DNA from: Frankiaceae bacterium
GTDB lineage: Bacteria; Actinomycetota; Actinomycetes; JAFAQI01
Direction: 5' to 3'
Assembly (NCBI GenBank): GCA_030840545.1
Contig: JAVEEH010000082.1
Coordinates: 1 to 25,861, forward strand
DNA length: 25,861 bases
A program made the position numbers and the translations under genes. The notes under the pieces were generated by a model. It ran no database searches, was not told the DNA's origin, and saw only the letters and a list, made by a program, of their open reading frames with translations. How positions within the stretch are numbered: position 1 is the first letter of the stretch; the number at the start of each line of letters is the position of its first letter. Shown piece by piece: positions 8,075-17,919 of the stretch.

Positions 8075-10032
8075 GAGGTGCCCCGTCGTACGACGAACAC
8101 GTGGGCCGGCTCGTCGAACGGGTCGAGTCGCACGTAGTTGTGCTCGCCCCAGGTCCAGGTTGCGCCCGACAGCTCGTCGTGCACCTCGAAGGTCTCGTCC
8201 GGCTCGAGTCCGAGCGCGCCGAGGTCGACGTGCAGCACGGCTTCGTTCTGGCCGTGCGGGTCGAGGTTGACAACGACCAGCACACAGTCGTCGCCGCTGC
8301 GTTTGGAGAAGGCGAGGAGCTGCTGGTTGTCCGGCCAGTGCCAGCGCAGGTTGCGCAGCTGGTGCAGGGCGGGATGTGCACGGCGGATCTCGTTGAGCCG
8401 GGTGAGGAACGGCGCGAGGCTGCGGCCCTCGGCTGCAGCGGCAGCCCAGTCGCGTGGGCGCAGCGCGTACTTCTCCGAGTCGAGGTACTCCTCGCTCCCC
8501 GGGCGGACGGCGACGTGCTCGTAGAGCTCGTAGCCGGAGTAGACGCCCCAGGACGGCGACAGCATCGCCGCGAGCACGGCTCGGATCTTGAACGCGGGTG
8601 GCCCGCCGTACTGCAGGTAGGCGTGCAGGATGTCCGGCGTGTTCACGAAGAAGTTGGGTCGCAGGAAGTCGACGGTGTCGCGGCTCAGCTCGGTGAGGTA
8701 TTCCTCCAGCTCCCAGCGCTCGTTGCGCCAGGTGAAGTAGGTGTAGGACTGGGTGAAGCCGACCTTGGCGAGCAGATGCATCATCGGCGGCTTCGTGAAC
8801 GCCTCGGCGAGCCAGATCACCTCCGGATGCGACGTGCGCACCTCCGCGATCAGCCACTCCCAGAACGCGACCGGCTTGGTGTGCGGGTTGTCGACGCGGA
8901 AGATGCGCACGCCGTGGTCGATCCAGTGGTTGACGACCCGCAGCACCTCAGCGGACAGACCTTCGAAGTCCTTGTCGAAGTTGAGCGGGTAGATGTCCTG
9001 GTACTTCTTCGGCGGGTTCTCGGCGTAGGCGATCGAGCCGTCCGCCCGAACGTTGAACCACTCAGGGTGCTCGCGCACCCAGGGATGGTCCGGCGAGCAC
9101 TGCAGGGCCAGGTCGAGAGCGACCTCCAGCCCGTTGCGGCCGGCCTCGCTGACGAAGGCGTCGAAGTCCTCGATCGTGCCGAGGTCGGGATGGATCGCGT
9201 CGTGCCCACCGGTGGTCGCCCCGATGGCCCACGGCGAGCCGGGGTCGTCGGGCTCCGGTGTCAACGTGTTGTTGCGACCCTTGCGGTAGGCCGTGCCGAT
9301 CGGGTGGATCGGCGGCAGGTAGACGACGTCGAAGCCCATCGCCGCGACAGCGGGCAGCCGCTTCGCCGCCGTGCGCAGCGTCCCCGATCGCGGCGGGTCG
9401 AGCTCGGCTCCTTCCGAGCGGGGGAAGAGCTCGTACCACGCCGAGTAGCGGGCTCGTTCGCGCTCCACCAGCAGCGGCCACGAGTCGCCCACGGTGACGA
9501 GCTCACGCAGCGGGTGCGCATCGATGACGGCGACCAGGTCACGGTCGAGGGCGGGCGCGATGCGGTCCTCACCGCTGCGGTCCGGGTCGCGCAGCGCCGC
9601 GACCGCCTTCAGGATTGCCGGCCGGCTGGCCTTGGGGGCCTGTTGGGCGGCCCGTTCGTGCAGCTCGGCGCCCGCTGCGCAGACCAGCTCGACATCCTGG
9701 CCGAGCGGCACCTTGATCTCGGCGTCGTGGCGCCAGGTGCCGATCGGGTCGCTCCAGGCCTCGACGTGGAAACGCCAACCGCCCTCCCGGTCGACACCGA
9801 TCTCGGTGGCCCAGCGGTCGGTGCTGCCCTCGTCCGGCAGCTTGCGCATGCGGTTGAACGGGCGTTCCTTGCCGTCGGGGTCGACCAGGACGACGTTGGC
9901 AGCGACCGCGTCATGCCCCTCGCGGAACACGGTCGCGGTCACCGGAAGGGTCTCGCCGACTGCGGCCTTCGCGGGCCAGCGCCCGCACTCGACGGCAGGG
10001 CGAACGTCGGTGATGGGAATCCGTCCGATCAT
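8071..10032 (-). CDS. glgE: Alpha-1,4-glucan:maltose-1-phosphate maltosyltransferase
   Basis: This 653-residue enzyme (GH13 subfamily 3, Pep1/GlgE) transfers maltose from maltose 1-phosphate to the non-reducing end of alpha-1,4-glucan and releases phosphate. An N-terminal beta-sandwich (about 5-110) and helical segment precede the barrel. Catalytic residues are D381 (FRVDNPHTKP), E410 (WLAEAFT) and D467 (FVNTPDILH), each 13 less than the S. coelicolor GlgE numbers D394, E423 and D480 as I know them. Signatures GFDVVYLPPIHPIG, AENPPKKYQDIYPLNFD and EEYLDSEKYALRPRD are present. The frame is open to 10119, but ATG 10032 fits best: MIGRIPI leads straight into the domain, and TAGGTT lies eight bases upstream, suggesting a leaderless transcript. 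It is the first gene of the operon. Confidence 0.97.
   Translation of the reverse strand: MIGRIPITDVRPAVECGRWPAKAAVGETLPVTATVFREGHDAVAANVVLVDPDGKERPFNRMRKLPDEGSTDRWATEIGVDREGGWRFHVEAWSDPIGTWRHDAEIKVPLGQDVELVCAAGAELHERAAQQAPKASRPAILKAVAALRDPDRSGEDRIAPALDRDLVAVIDAHPLRELVTVGDSWPLLVERERARYSAWYELFPRSEGAELDPPRSGTLRTAAKRLPAVAAMGFDVVYLPPIHPIGTAYRKGRNNTLTPEPDDPGSPWAIGATTGGHDAIHPDLGTIEDFDAFVSEAGRNGLEVALDLALQCSPDHPWVREHPEWFNVRADGSIAYAENPPKKYQDIYPLNFDKDFEGLSAEVLRVVNHWIDHGVRIFRVDNPHTKPVAFWEWLIAEVRTSHPEVIWLAEAFTKPPMMHLLAKVGFTQSYTYFTWRNERWELEEYLTELSRDTVDFLRPNFFVNTPDILHAYLQYGGPPAFKIRAVLAAMLSPSWGVYSGYELYEHVAVRPGSEEYLDSEKYALRPRDWAAAAAEGRSLAPFLTRLNEIRRAHPALHQLRNLRWHWPDNQQLLAFSKRSGDDCVLVVVNLDPHGQNEAVLHVDLGALGLEPDETFEVHDELSGATWTWGEHNYVRLDPFDEPAHVFVVRRGTS
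8084..8095. repeat. 12-base palindrome CGTCGTACGACG, copy 2
   Basis: This identical copy lies in the last codons of glgE. On the minus strand it reads GTC GTA CGA CGG, Val-Val-Arg-Arg, as in the other two copies. It is eleven bases upstream of the treS start codon, so here it could also affect local RNA structure at the coupling site. Confidence 0.5.
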
Positions 10033-10038
10033 CGAGTC

Positions 10039-10053
10039 CGAACCTACCCAGGT
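10039..10053 (-). promoter_or_regulatory. glgE promoter: shared box containing the -10 TAGGTT
   Basis: On the minus strand this reads ACCTGGGTAGGTTCG. TAGGTT is a TANNNT -10 box eight bases before the glgE ATG, so the operon message probably has no leader. The same box, ACCTGGNTAGGNTCG, faces the other way at glgP (10090-10104), giving an inverted pair 36 bases apart. Box membership is seen directly; that a regulator binds it is inference. Confidence 0.55.
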
Positions 10054-10089
10054 CGCAAATGGGTGAACGACGCCGTCCAAGATCATCCC

Positions 10090-10104
10090 ACCTGGATAGG
10101 GTCG
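10090..10104 (+). promoter_or_regulatory. glgP promoter: shared box containing the -10 TAGGGT
   Basis: This reads ACCTGGATAGGGTCG. The -10 TAGGGT (10097-10102) ends seven bases before the GTG at 10110, so the transcript is probably leaderless. Thirteen of fifteen bases match the glgE promoter box on the opposite strand. A related copy with two further changes precedes the enoyl-CoA hydratase gene. Confidence 0.55.
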
Positions 10105-10109
10105 CGCGA

Positions 10110-12701
10110 GTGAGAGCACTTCGCCGGTTCACCGTCCGGGCCGCGCTGCCGGAAGCGCTTGCTCCGCTCGGCCACCTGGTCATGAACCTCCGCTGGTCCT
10201 GGCACCCGGATGCCCTCGACCTGTTCGAGGCCGTCGACCCGGAGACCTGGGAAGCCGGCGGGCACGACCCGTTGCGGCTGCTCGGCGAAGTGAGCTCCGA
10301 GCGACTCGCCGCGCTCGCGGGCGACCGGCGGTTCCTGCGGCGCCTCTCCGAGGCCCACAACGACCTCGAGGACTATCTCGGGCAGCCGCGCTGGTACCAG
10401 TCGCTCGCCGACGCGCCGAAGGCCATCGCCTACTTCTCCCCGGAGTTCGGCATCACCGAGGTCCTGCCGCAATACTCCGGCGGCCTCGGCATCCTCGCCG
10501 GCGACCACCTCAAGGCCGCCAGCGACCTCGGTGTCGACATCGTCGGAGTCGGGCTGCTCTACCGACGGGGCTACTTCAAGCAGAGCCTCAGCCCGGACGG
10601 CTGGCAACAGGAGCGCTATCCGCCGCTGGACCCCAACGGGTTGCCGCTGACGCTGCTCCGCGAGCTGACCGAGGGCGGTGGCGAGGGGCCGCCGGTCAAG
10701 GTCGCCGTGGGACTGCCGGACGACCGCGTCCTGCGTGCTCAGGTCTGGCGCGCGCAGGTGGGTCGGGTCCCGTTGCTCATGCTGGACTCAGACATCGAGG
10801 ACAACGCACCGCCCGAGCGCGAGGTGACCGACCGCCTCTACGGAGGTGGCACCGACCATCGGCTGCTCCAGGAGATGCTGCTCGGCATCGGCGGCGTCCG
10901 GGCGCTGCGGGCGTTCTGCGCGATCACCGAGCACCCCGACCCGGAGGTCTTCCACACCAACGAGGGTCATGCCGGCTTCCTCGGACTGGAGCGAATCCGG
11001 GAGCTGACCGAGGAGCATGGTCTGGCGTTCGACGAGGCGTTGGCGGCCGTGCGAGCCGGCACCGTCTTCACGACCCACACGCCGGTGCCGGCCGGCATCG
11101 ACCGGTTCCCGATGGAGCTGATCGAGCACCACTTCGGCGGCGACAACGCCTGCAAGGGCGTGCCGGTCGACCGCATCGTCGCGCTCGGTGCCGAGGAGGA
11201 CCCTGAGGTCTTCAACATGGCGCACATGGGGCTGCGGCTCTCCCAGCGCGCCAACGGCGTCAGCAAGCTGCACGGCCGGGTGAGCCGCGAGATGTTCGGC
11301 AGCCTGTGGCCGGGCTTCGACAAGAGCGAGGTGCCGATCATCAGCGTCACCAACGGCGTACACGCACCCACGTGGGTCGCCCGTGAGGTGATGGAGATCG
11401 CGGCACGCGAGGTCGGCCCGGCACTCGTCGAGGAAGCCCAGGGGTGGGAGGGCATCGCCAAGGTCTCCGACGAGCTGATCTGGGCGACCCGTCGAGCCAT
11501 GCGGTCGCGGCTGGTCGGCGAGGTTCGCCGAAGGTTGCGGGAGTCGTGGCTGCAACGCGGCGTCTCCGAAGCGGGACTCGACTGGATCGACGGGGTGTTC
11601 GACCCCGATGTCCTCACGATCGGGTTCGCGCGCCGGGTCCCGTCGTACAAGCGACTGACATTGATGCTGCGTGACCCCGACCGTTTGACGCGCATCCTGC
11701 TCGATCCCGACCGGCCGGTGCAGATGGTCATCGCCGGCAAGTCGCACCCGGCTGATGACGGCGGCAAGGCACTGGTGCAGCAGATGGTGCGCTTCAGTGA
11801 CAACCCGCTGGTGCGGCACCGCATCGTCTTCCTGCCCGACTACGACATCGGGATGGCTCGCTATCTCTACCCCGGTTGCGACGTCTGGCTCAACAACCCG
11901 TTGCGACCGCTGGAGGCATGCGGGACGAGCGGCATGAAGTCGGCGCTCAACGGGGGCCTCAACCTCTCGATCCGCGACGGCTGGTGGGACGAGATGTACG
12001 ACGGGGCCAACGGCTGGGCCATCCCGTCGGCACCCGAGGGCACCGATCCTGACGTGCGCGACGACCAGGAGGCGGGTGCTCTCTACGACCTCGTCGAGAA
12101 CCAGGTGCGGTCGCGCTTCTACGACGTCGACCGGGACAAGCTGCCGCGCCGATGGCTCGAGATGGTGCGGCACACGTTGCAGTCGCTGGGTCCGCAGGTG
12201 CTCGCGAGCCGGATGGTGCGCGACTACGTGGTGGAGCTCTACACCCCGGCCGTGCTCTCCTCCCGGGACCTCGCCCGCGACGGTTATGCCGCCGCCCGTG
12301 AGTTCGCAGCTTTCACGGCTCGCGTCCGCGCGGCCTGGCCGCAGGTGCGGGTCGCACATGTCGAGGCGACCGGTGTCGGTGACGCACCGGAGCTGGGGCA
12401 GACGCTCGAGATCCGCGCCGTCGTCGATCTCGGCGAGCTCAACCCTGACGATGTGGAGGCGCAGGTCGCGTTCGGGGTGGTGGACGAGCACGACGAGCTG
12501 GTCGACCCCGTCTACACCTCGCTGGCGCGCATCGAGCAGCTCGACGGGGCGTGGCGCTACGAAGGGTCGGTGCCGCTGCAGCGGCGCGGTGCCTTCGGCT
12601 ACACGGTGCGGGTGCTGCCGAAGCACCCGGCGATGGCGTCGCCGGCCGACCTCAACCTGATCGCCCTGCCGGTCGAGTCGACCGCCTACAACGCCATCTG
12701 A
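10110..12701 (+). CDS. glgP: Glycogen/maltodextrin phosphorylase (GlgP, alpha-glucan phosphorylase)
   Basis: This 863-residue phosphorylase releases glucose 1-phosphate from the non-reducing ends of alpha-1,4-glucan using pyridoxal phosphate. It belongs to the short actinobacterial and archaeal type with an N-terminal DUF3417 region (LRRFTVRAALPEAL, NLRWSWHPD). PLP lysine K610 lies in EACGTSGMKSALNGG. Other conserved stretches are YSGGLGILAGDHLK, HTNEGHAGFLG, FTTHTPVPAGIDRF and RRVPSYKRLTLML. A beta-rich C-terminal domain (about 730-855) completes it. The frame is open upstream to 10059, but GTG 10110 is preferred because it gives the family's usual N terminus and lies seven bases after TAGGGT. 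It is divergent from glgE, so the degrading and building arms share one 77-base control region. It converges on glgX with seven bases between the stops. Confidence 0.95.
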   Translation: MRALRRFTVRAALPEALAPLGHLVMNLRWSWHPDALDLFEAVDPETWEAGGHDPLRLLGEVSSERLAALAGDRRFLRRLSEAHNDLEDYLGQPRWYQSLADAPKAIAYFSPEFGITEVLPQYSGGLGILAGDHLKAASDLGVDIVGVGLLYRRGYFKQSLSPDGWQQERYPPLDPNGLPLTLLRELTEGGGEGPPVKVAVGLPDDRVLRAQVWRAQVGRVPLLMLDSDIEDNAPPEREVTDRLYGGGTDHRLLQEMLLGIGGVRALRAFCAITEHPDPEVFHTNEGHAGFLGLERIRELTEEHGLAFDEALAAVRAGTVFTTHTPVPAGIDRFPMELIEHHFGGDNACKGVPVDRIVALGAEEDPEVFNMAHMGLRLSQRANGVSKLHGRVSREMFGSLWPGFDKSEVPIISVTNGVHAPTWVAREVMEIAAREVGPALVEEAQGWEGIAKVSDELIWATRRAMRSRLVGEVRRRLRESWLQRGVSEAGLDWIDGVFDPDVLTIGFARRVPSYKRLTLMLRDPDRLTRILLDPDRPVQMVIAGKSHPADDGGKALVQQMVRFSDNPLVRHRIVFLPDYDIGMARYLYPGCDVWLNNPLRPLEACGTSGMKSALNGGLNLSIRDGWWDEMYDGANGWAIPSAPEGTDPDVRDDQEAGALYDLVENQVRSRFYDVDRDKLPRRWLEMVRHTLQSLGPQVLASRMVRDYVVELYTPAVLSSRDLARDGYAAAREFAAFTARVRAAWPQVRVAHVEATGVGDAPELGQTLEIRAVVDLGELNPDDVEAQVAFGVVDEHDELVDPVYTSLARIEQLDGAWRYEGSVPLQRRGAFGYTVRVLPKHPAMASPADLNLIALPVESTAYNAI

Positions 12702-12708
12702 CCAGCGG

Positions 12709-14844
<2,136 letters not shown>

Positions 14845-14877
14845 CGACGGTCAGTCTCGCCTACCCGACGGTGCCCG

Positions 14878-14892
14878 GCCTGGTTAGGCTCC
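14878..14892 (+). promoter_or_regulatory. Promoter of the enoyl-CoA hydratase gene, box like those of glgE and glgP
   Basis: GCCTGGTTAGGCTCC matches 11 of the 13 fixed bases of ACCTGGNTAGGNTCG. Its -10 TAGGCT (14885-14890) ends seven bases before ATG 14898, so the message is probably leaderless. The gene has no Shine-Dalgarno sequence. Confidence 0.5.
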
Positions 14893-14897
14893 GCGCC

Positions 14898-15689
14898 ATG
14901 GCTGAATCTTCCGGCGCGTTCGTGAAGCTCGAGGTCGACGGCGGGATCGGGACGATCCGGCTGGACCGCCCGCCGATGAACGCCTTGAACGCCCAGGTGC
15001 AGGAGGAGATCAGGGCCGCGGCTCTGGAGGCGTCGCAACGCCGTGACGTTCGGGCCGTGGTCATCTACGGCGGCCCGAAGGTCTTCGCCGCCGGCGCGGA
15101 CATCAAGGAGATGGCCACCATGTCCTACGCGGACATGGCCGACCGCTCGGCCGGCCTGTCGTCGGCGTTCTCGTCAGTAGCGCGCATCCCCAAGCCGGTG
15201 GTCGCGGCGGTCAACGGCTATGCACTCGGCGGTGGTTGCGAGCTGTCGCTGTGCGCCGACCGGCGCATCGCTGCCGACAACGCAAAGCTCGGCCAGCCGG
15301 AGATCCTGCTCGGCGTCATCCCCGGCGCCGGCGGCACCCAGCGCCTGGCCCGGTTGGTGGGTCCGGCCAAGGCGAAGGACCTCTGCTTCACCGGTCGTTT
15401 CGTCGGCGCCGAGGAAGCGCTCGGCATGGGACTCGTCGACGAGGTCGTGCCCGCAGACGAGGTGTATGCCGCCGCCCGCCGGTGGGCGGAGCAGTTCGCG
15501 AACGGACCGGTCTATGCCTTACGCGCCGCGAAGGAGGCAATCGACCAAGGCCTGTCCGTCGACCTCGAGACCGGGTTGGCCATCGAGGCGCAGAAGTTCG
15601 CCGGTCTGTTCGCCACGGAGGATCGCACGATCGGCATGGAGTCCTTCATCGCCAACGGTCCCGGCAAGGCCAAGTTCACCGGCCGATGA
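14898..15689 (+). CDS. Enoyl-CoA hydratase/isomerase family protein
   Basis: This 263-residue crotonase-fold protein probably hydrates trans-2-enoyl-CoA to 3-hydroxyacyl-CoA in fatty acid or amino acid breakdown. The oxyanion-hole segments are AAGADIKE (64-71) and NGYALGGGCELSL. Both catalytic glutamates of true hydratases are present: E115 in GGGCELSLCADRR and E135 in GQPEILLGVIPGAGGTQRL, a segment almost identical to mitochondrial short-chain hydratase. That makes hydratase activity more likely than an isomerase-only or inactive paralogue. The chain-length preference cannot be read. ATG 14898 is chosen for its position seven bases after TAGGCT, and because the frame upstream of it runs into the divergent glgX gene. 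Its stop overlaps the start of the next gene as ATGA. Confidence 0.92.
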   Translation: MAESSGAFVKLEVDGGIGTIRLDRPPMNALNAQVQEEIRAAALEASQRRDVRAVVIYGGPKVFAAGADIKEMATMSYADMADRSAGLSSAFSSVARIPKPVVAAVNGYALGGGCELSLCADRRIAADNAKLGQPEILLGVIPGAGGTQRLARLVGPAKAKDLCFTGRFVGAEEALGMGLVDEVVPADEVYAAARRWAEQFANGPVYALRAAKEAIDQGLSVDLETGLAIEAQKFAGLFATEDRTIGMESFIANGPGKAKFTGR

Positions 15690-16396
15690 CCGCGGCGGAC
15701 GCACCGGACCTGGAGCACTTCCTGGCGGACCTGTTCGCTGACCCGCCGCTGGTGCACGACCGTCCGGACGGCAGTCGCACGCACGTGTGGCACACCGAGC
15801 CGGCCTGCTATCGCCTCATGGCCGGTCTCGTCTCCCGCGGCGCCCGGACGTTGGAAACCGGCTGCGGTGTGTCGACAGCGATGTTCGCCGGCCTCGGCAC
15901 CGAGCACACCGCGGTGTTCGCGAGCCAGGAGGAGGCAGATGCGTTGCTGTCCTGGTGCGCCCGGCGCGGTGTGTCCACCGACCGGCTGACCCTGCGTCTG
16001 CAGTTCTCCTCCGTAGCACTGCCCACGCTGACAGGCCCGTTCGACCTGTTCTTCATCGACGGCGCGCACTCGTTCCCGGCGCCGATCCTCGACTGGTTCT
16101 ACGGCGGACAGCTCCTGGTCAAGGGCGGCGTCCTCGTCGTCGACGACGCGCAGCTGCCGGCGGTGGCCTTGCTGCTGGAGTTCCTCGACGCCGACCCGCG
16201 CTGGGAGCCGGTTGCGGGTGACGACAAGTGGCGGGCCTACCGGCGGCTGTCCGAAGGCTCGCTGGTCGAGGAGTGGGTGCGGCAGTCGTTCTGGCGATCG
16301 CCCCGCCGCCCGTCGCTCGGAGAGCGGGCCCTCGGCCGGGCACGCCGCACGTTCGGCCGCCGGTCGCTTCCGGAGATCCAGCTGCCGAGTCCCTGA
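15686..16396 (+). CDS. SAM-dependent methyltransferase-like protein (class I fold)
   Basis: This 236-residue protein is probably cytosolic. The first nucleotide-binding motif is TLETGCGVSTAMFA (55-68). A strand and acidic loop FDLFFIDGAHSFPAP (119-133) and GGVLVVDDAQ (147-156) follow, the pattern of the Methyltransf_24/O-methyltransferase group where an aspartate-histidine pair sits near the metal or substrate site. The C-terminal 40 residues are rich in arginine and have no recognised domain. The substrate is unknown, and a methyltransferase relative without activity is possible. The ATG overlaps the enoyl-CoA hydratase stop (ATGA), so the two are probably made together, which hints at a linked acyl-CoA or lipid role without proving one. 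It ends one base before the stop of the convergent regulator gene. Confidence 0.75.
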   Translation: MTAADAPDLEHFLADLFADPPLVHDRPDGSRTHVWHTEPACYRLMAGLVSRGARTLETGCGVSTAMFAGLGTEHTAVFASQEEADALLSWCARRGVSTDRLTLRLQFSSVALPTLTGPFDLFFIDGAHSFPAPILDWFYGGQLLVKGGVLVVDDAQLPAVALLLEFLDADPRWEPVAGDDKWRAYRRLSEGSLVEEWVRQSFWRSPRRPSLGERALGRARRTFGRRSLPEIQLPSP

Positions 16397-16397
16397 A

Positions 16398-17840
16398 CTA
16401 AGACTGCTGCGGCGCGTGCCGCTCGAGGAATGCGTAGACGTCGGTCGTGTCGACGCCGGGGAACGTGCCGGGAGGCAGCGCCGCGAGCAGGTGACTGTGG
16501 GCACGCGCCGACGGCCAGGCCTGGCCCTCCCACTTCGTCGCGAGCTCGGCCGGCGGCCGCTTGCAGCAGGCCGGCGACGGGCAGGCGGACTTGCGCCGCC
16601 GCTGGGTGTCGGAGCCGCGGAACCACTTCGCATGCTGGAAGGGCACCCCGACGGTGACGGCGAACTCCCCGCCACCGCCGGGCTCCACGTGGGCAGTGCA
16701 GAAGAAGGTGCCGGCAGGGGTGTCGGTGTACTGCGTGTAGGTGCCATAACGATCGGCCGAGCCGAACACCCGACGGCTCGTGTACTGCCGGCAGGCCAGC
16801 TGCCCCTCGATCGCTCCGGTCGCGTCGGTCGGGAACGGCAGGCCGTCGTTCTCGTAGGCCTTGTAGATGGTGCCGCTCGGGTCGGTGCGGGTGAAGTGCA
16901 CGGGGATGCCGAGGTGGTGGGTGGCCAGGTTGGTGAAGCGGTGCGCCGCGGTCTCGTGCGAGACCGCGAAGACGTCGCGCAGGTCCTCCATCGACAGCAC
17001 GTGGTCTCGCTTCGCCTCGAGGAGGAACCTCACGGCGGCGGCCTCCGGCACCAGCAGTGCGGCCGCGAAGTAGTTGGCCTCCACCCGCTGGCTGAGGAAG
17101 TCGGCGAAGTCCCTCGGGTCGGTGTGGCCCATGGCGAAGTGGCCGAGGGTCTGCAGCACGACGTACCTCGGGTCGGGACCGGCCGGCCGCTGCGGCAGGT
17201 AGATCCTGCGGTTGACCATGTCGGTCACGGACCGGGTCGACTCCGGCAGATCGCTCACCGGGTGCAGGGTGAAGCCGTAGTGCGTGGCCAGATCCGTGAT
17301 CGCGCGTTGGGGGAGCGCTCCCGTCGAGTGCCCGACCGCGCGCAGTGCCTTGCTGGCAGCGTCCTCCACCTGGGGGTAGTAGTTGTCCTGCTCCCGCATC
17401 TGACGGCGGAGGGCGACGTTGGCCCGTCGCGCGGCCTCCGGCGTCGCGGCGAACCTCTCGTCGCGGCGGCGCAGCTCGTCGTGCAGGGCGACGACGTGCT
17501 CCAGGACGTCGGTCGGGATGCGGGGACTGGGCCGGAGCGGGGAGAGCCCGAGGGTGCCGAAGGACGGGTCGCGCTGGGCTCGCTCGATCGCGATCTCCAG
17601 CGAGGCCCGGCGGCTCGGCGGGTCCGGACGGAGCAGGTCGTCGAGCGGGGTCTCCAGCGCCTCGGCCAGCGCCTGGAGCAGTGACAGCCGGGGTTCCCGG
17701 CGGCCGTTCTCGATCATGCTGAGCGCGCTGGCGGCGGTGCCCACCCGTTCGGCCAGCGCGGCCAGCGTCAGGCCGCGGCCGCGGCGGGCGTGCCGCAGCC
17801 GCTGGCCCAGCGTCACGAGATCCAGCGTGAGGTCCGTCAC
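16398..17840 (-). CDS. RamB-type regulator of acetate/glyoxylate metabolism (XRE helix-turn-helix)
   Basis: This 480-residue regulator resembles RamB/ClgR-neighbour short-chain acyl regulators of actinobacteria. An XRE helix-turn-helix spans about 11-66 (RLRHARRGRGLTLAALAERV, IENGRREP). A central IrrE-like region (about 180-310) includes EANYFAAALLVPEAAAV and SHETAAHRFTNLATHH. A C-terminal domain carries clustered cysteines (C350, C420, C425, C426). The peptidase HExxH of IrrE proteins is replaced by QTLGH (230-234), so proteolysis is unlikely. The frame stays open to 18068, but GTG 17840 is chosen because TATTGT lies exactly seven bases upstream and the helix-turn-helix follows at once. The gene is divergent from aceA, as Rv0465c (RamB) is next to icl1 in M. 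tuberculosis, so aceA control and self-control are likely. RamB identity is inferred from architecture plus neighbour. Confidence 0.8.
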   Translation of the reverse strand: MTDLTLDLVTLGQRLRHARRGRGLTLAALAERVGTAASALSMIENGRREPRLSLLQALAEALETPLDDLLRPDPPSRRASLEIAIERAQRDPSFGTLGLSPLRPSPRIPTDVLEHVVALHDELRRRDERFAATPEAARRANVALRRQMREQDNYYPQVEDAASKALRAVGHSTGALPQRAITDLATHYGFTLHPVSDLPESTRSVTDMVNRRIYLPQRPAGPDPRYVVLQTLGHFAMGHTDPRDFADFLSQRVEANYFAAALLVPEAAAVRFLLEAKRDHVLSMEDLRDVFAVSHETAAHRFTNLATHHLGIPVHFTRTDPSGTIYKAYENDGLPFPTDATGAIEGQLACRQYTSRRVFGSADRYGTYTQYTDTPAGTFFCTAHVEPGGGGEFAVTVGVPFQHAKWFRGSDTQRRRKSACPSPACCKRPPAELATKWEGQAWPSARAHSHLLAALPPGTFPGVDTTDVYAFLERHAPQQS

Positions 17841-17847
17841 GATGTTG

Positions 17848-17853
17848 ACAATA
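17848..17853 (-). promoter_or_regulatory. -10 box of a leaderless promoter for the ramB-like gene
   Basis: On the minus strand this is TATTGT, a clear TANNNT box, followed by seven bases and the GTG start. It lies three bases from an imperfect inverted repeat (17856-17877), so a protein bound there would probably cover the promoter. Confidence 0.55.
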
Positions 17854-17855
17854 CT

Positions 17856-17877
17856 CGAAGAATCGCGGAAATTCTCG
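17856..17877. promoter_or_regulatory. Imperfect inverted repeat, candidate operator between ramB-like gene and aceA
   Basis: CGAAGAAT and ATTCTCG are separated by seven bases. The arms pair fully except for one extra A in the first arm. This is AT-rich compared with its surroundings and lies just upstream of the ramB-like -10 box and about 36 bases upstream of the aceA -10. An operator role is inference. Confidence 0.4.
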
Positions 17878-17886
17878 CCTGTGGAG

Positions 17887-17896
17887 TTTGGCAAGT
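17887..17896 (+). promoter_or_regulatory. Candidate RamB-like binding site upstream of aceA
   Basis: TTTGGCAAGT matches 8 of 10 bases of TTTGCAAAGT, the reverse complement of the core of the C. glutamicum RamB motif as I recall it. It lies 17 bases upstream of the aceA -10 candidate, where the -35 element would be. The match is modest. Confidence 0.3.
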
Positions 17897-17913
17897 GGGA
17901 TATGACCAGCGGA

Positions 17914-17919
17914 TAGTGT
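17914..17919 (+). promoter_or_regulatory. aceA: Candidate -10 box of aceA
   Basis: TAGTGT fits TANNNT. It would give a leader of roughly 55 bases, unlike the leaderless genes nearby, and the aceA start does have a ribosome binding site. A perfect 8-base palindrome TGTGCACA (17917-17924) overlaps its end. Confidence 0.4.

Noticed and set aside
8075..8857. N-terminal extension of the treS reading frame
   Set aside because: It lies inside glgE in another frame, has no similarity to TreS, and the GTGA overlap at 8074 gives a natural start just before the domain.
10033..10119. Longer N terminus for GlgE starting at 10119
   Set aside because: It would overlap the glgP start and promoter. ATG 10032 matches the family start and the TAGGTT -10 box.
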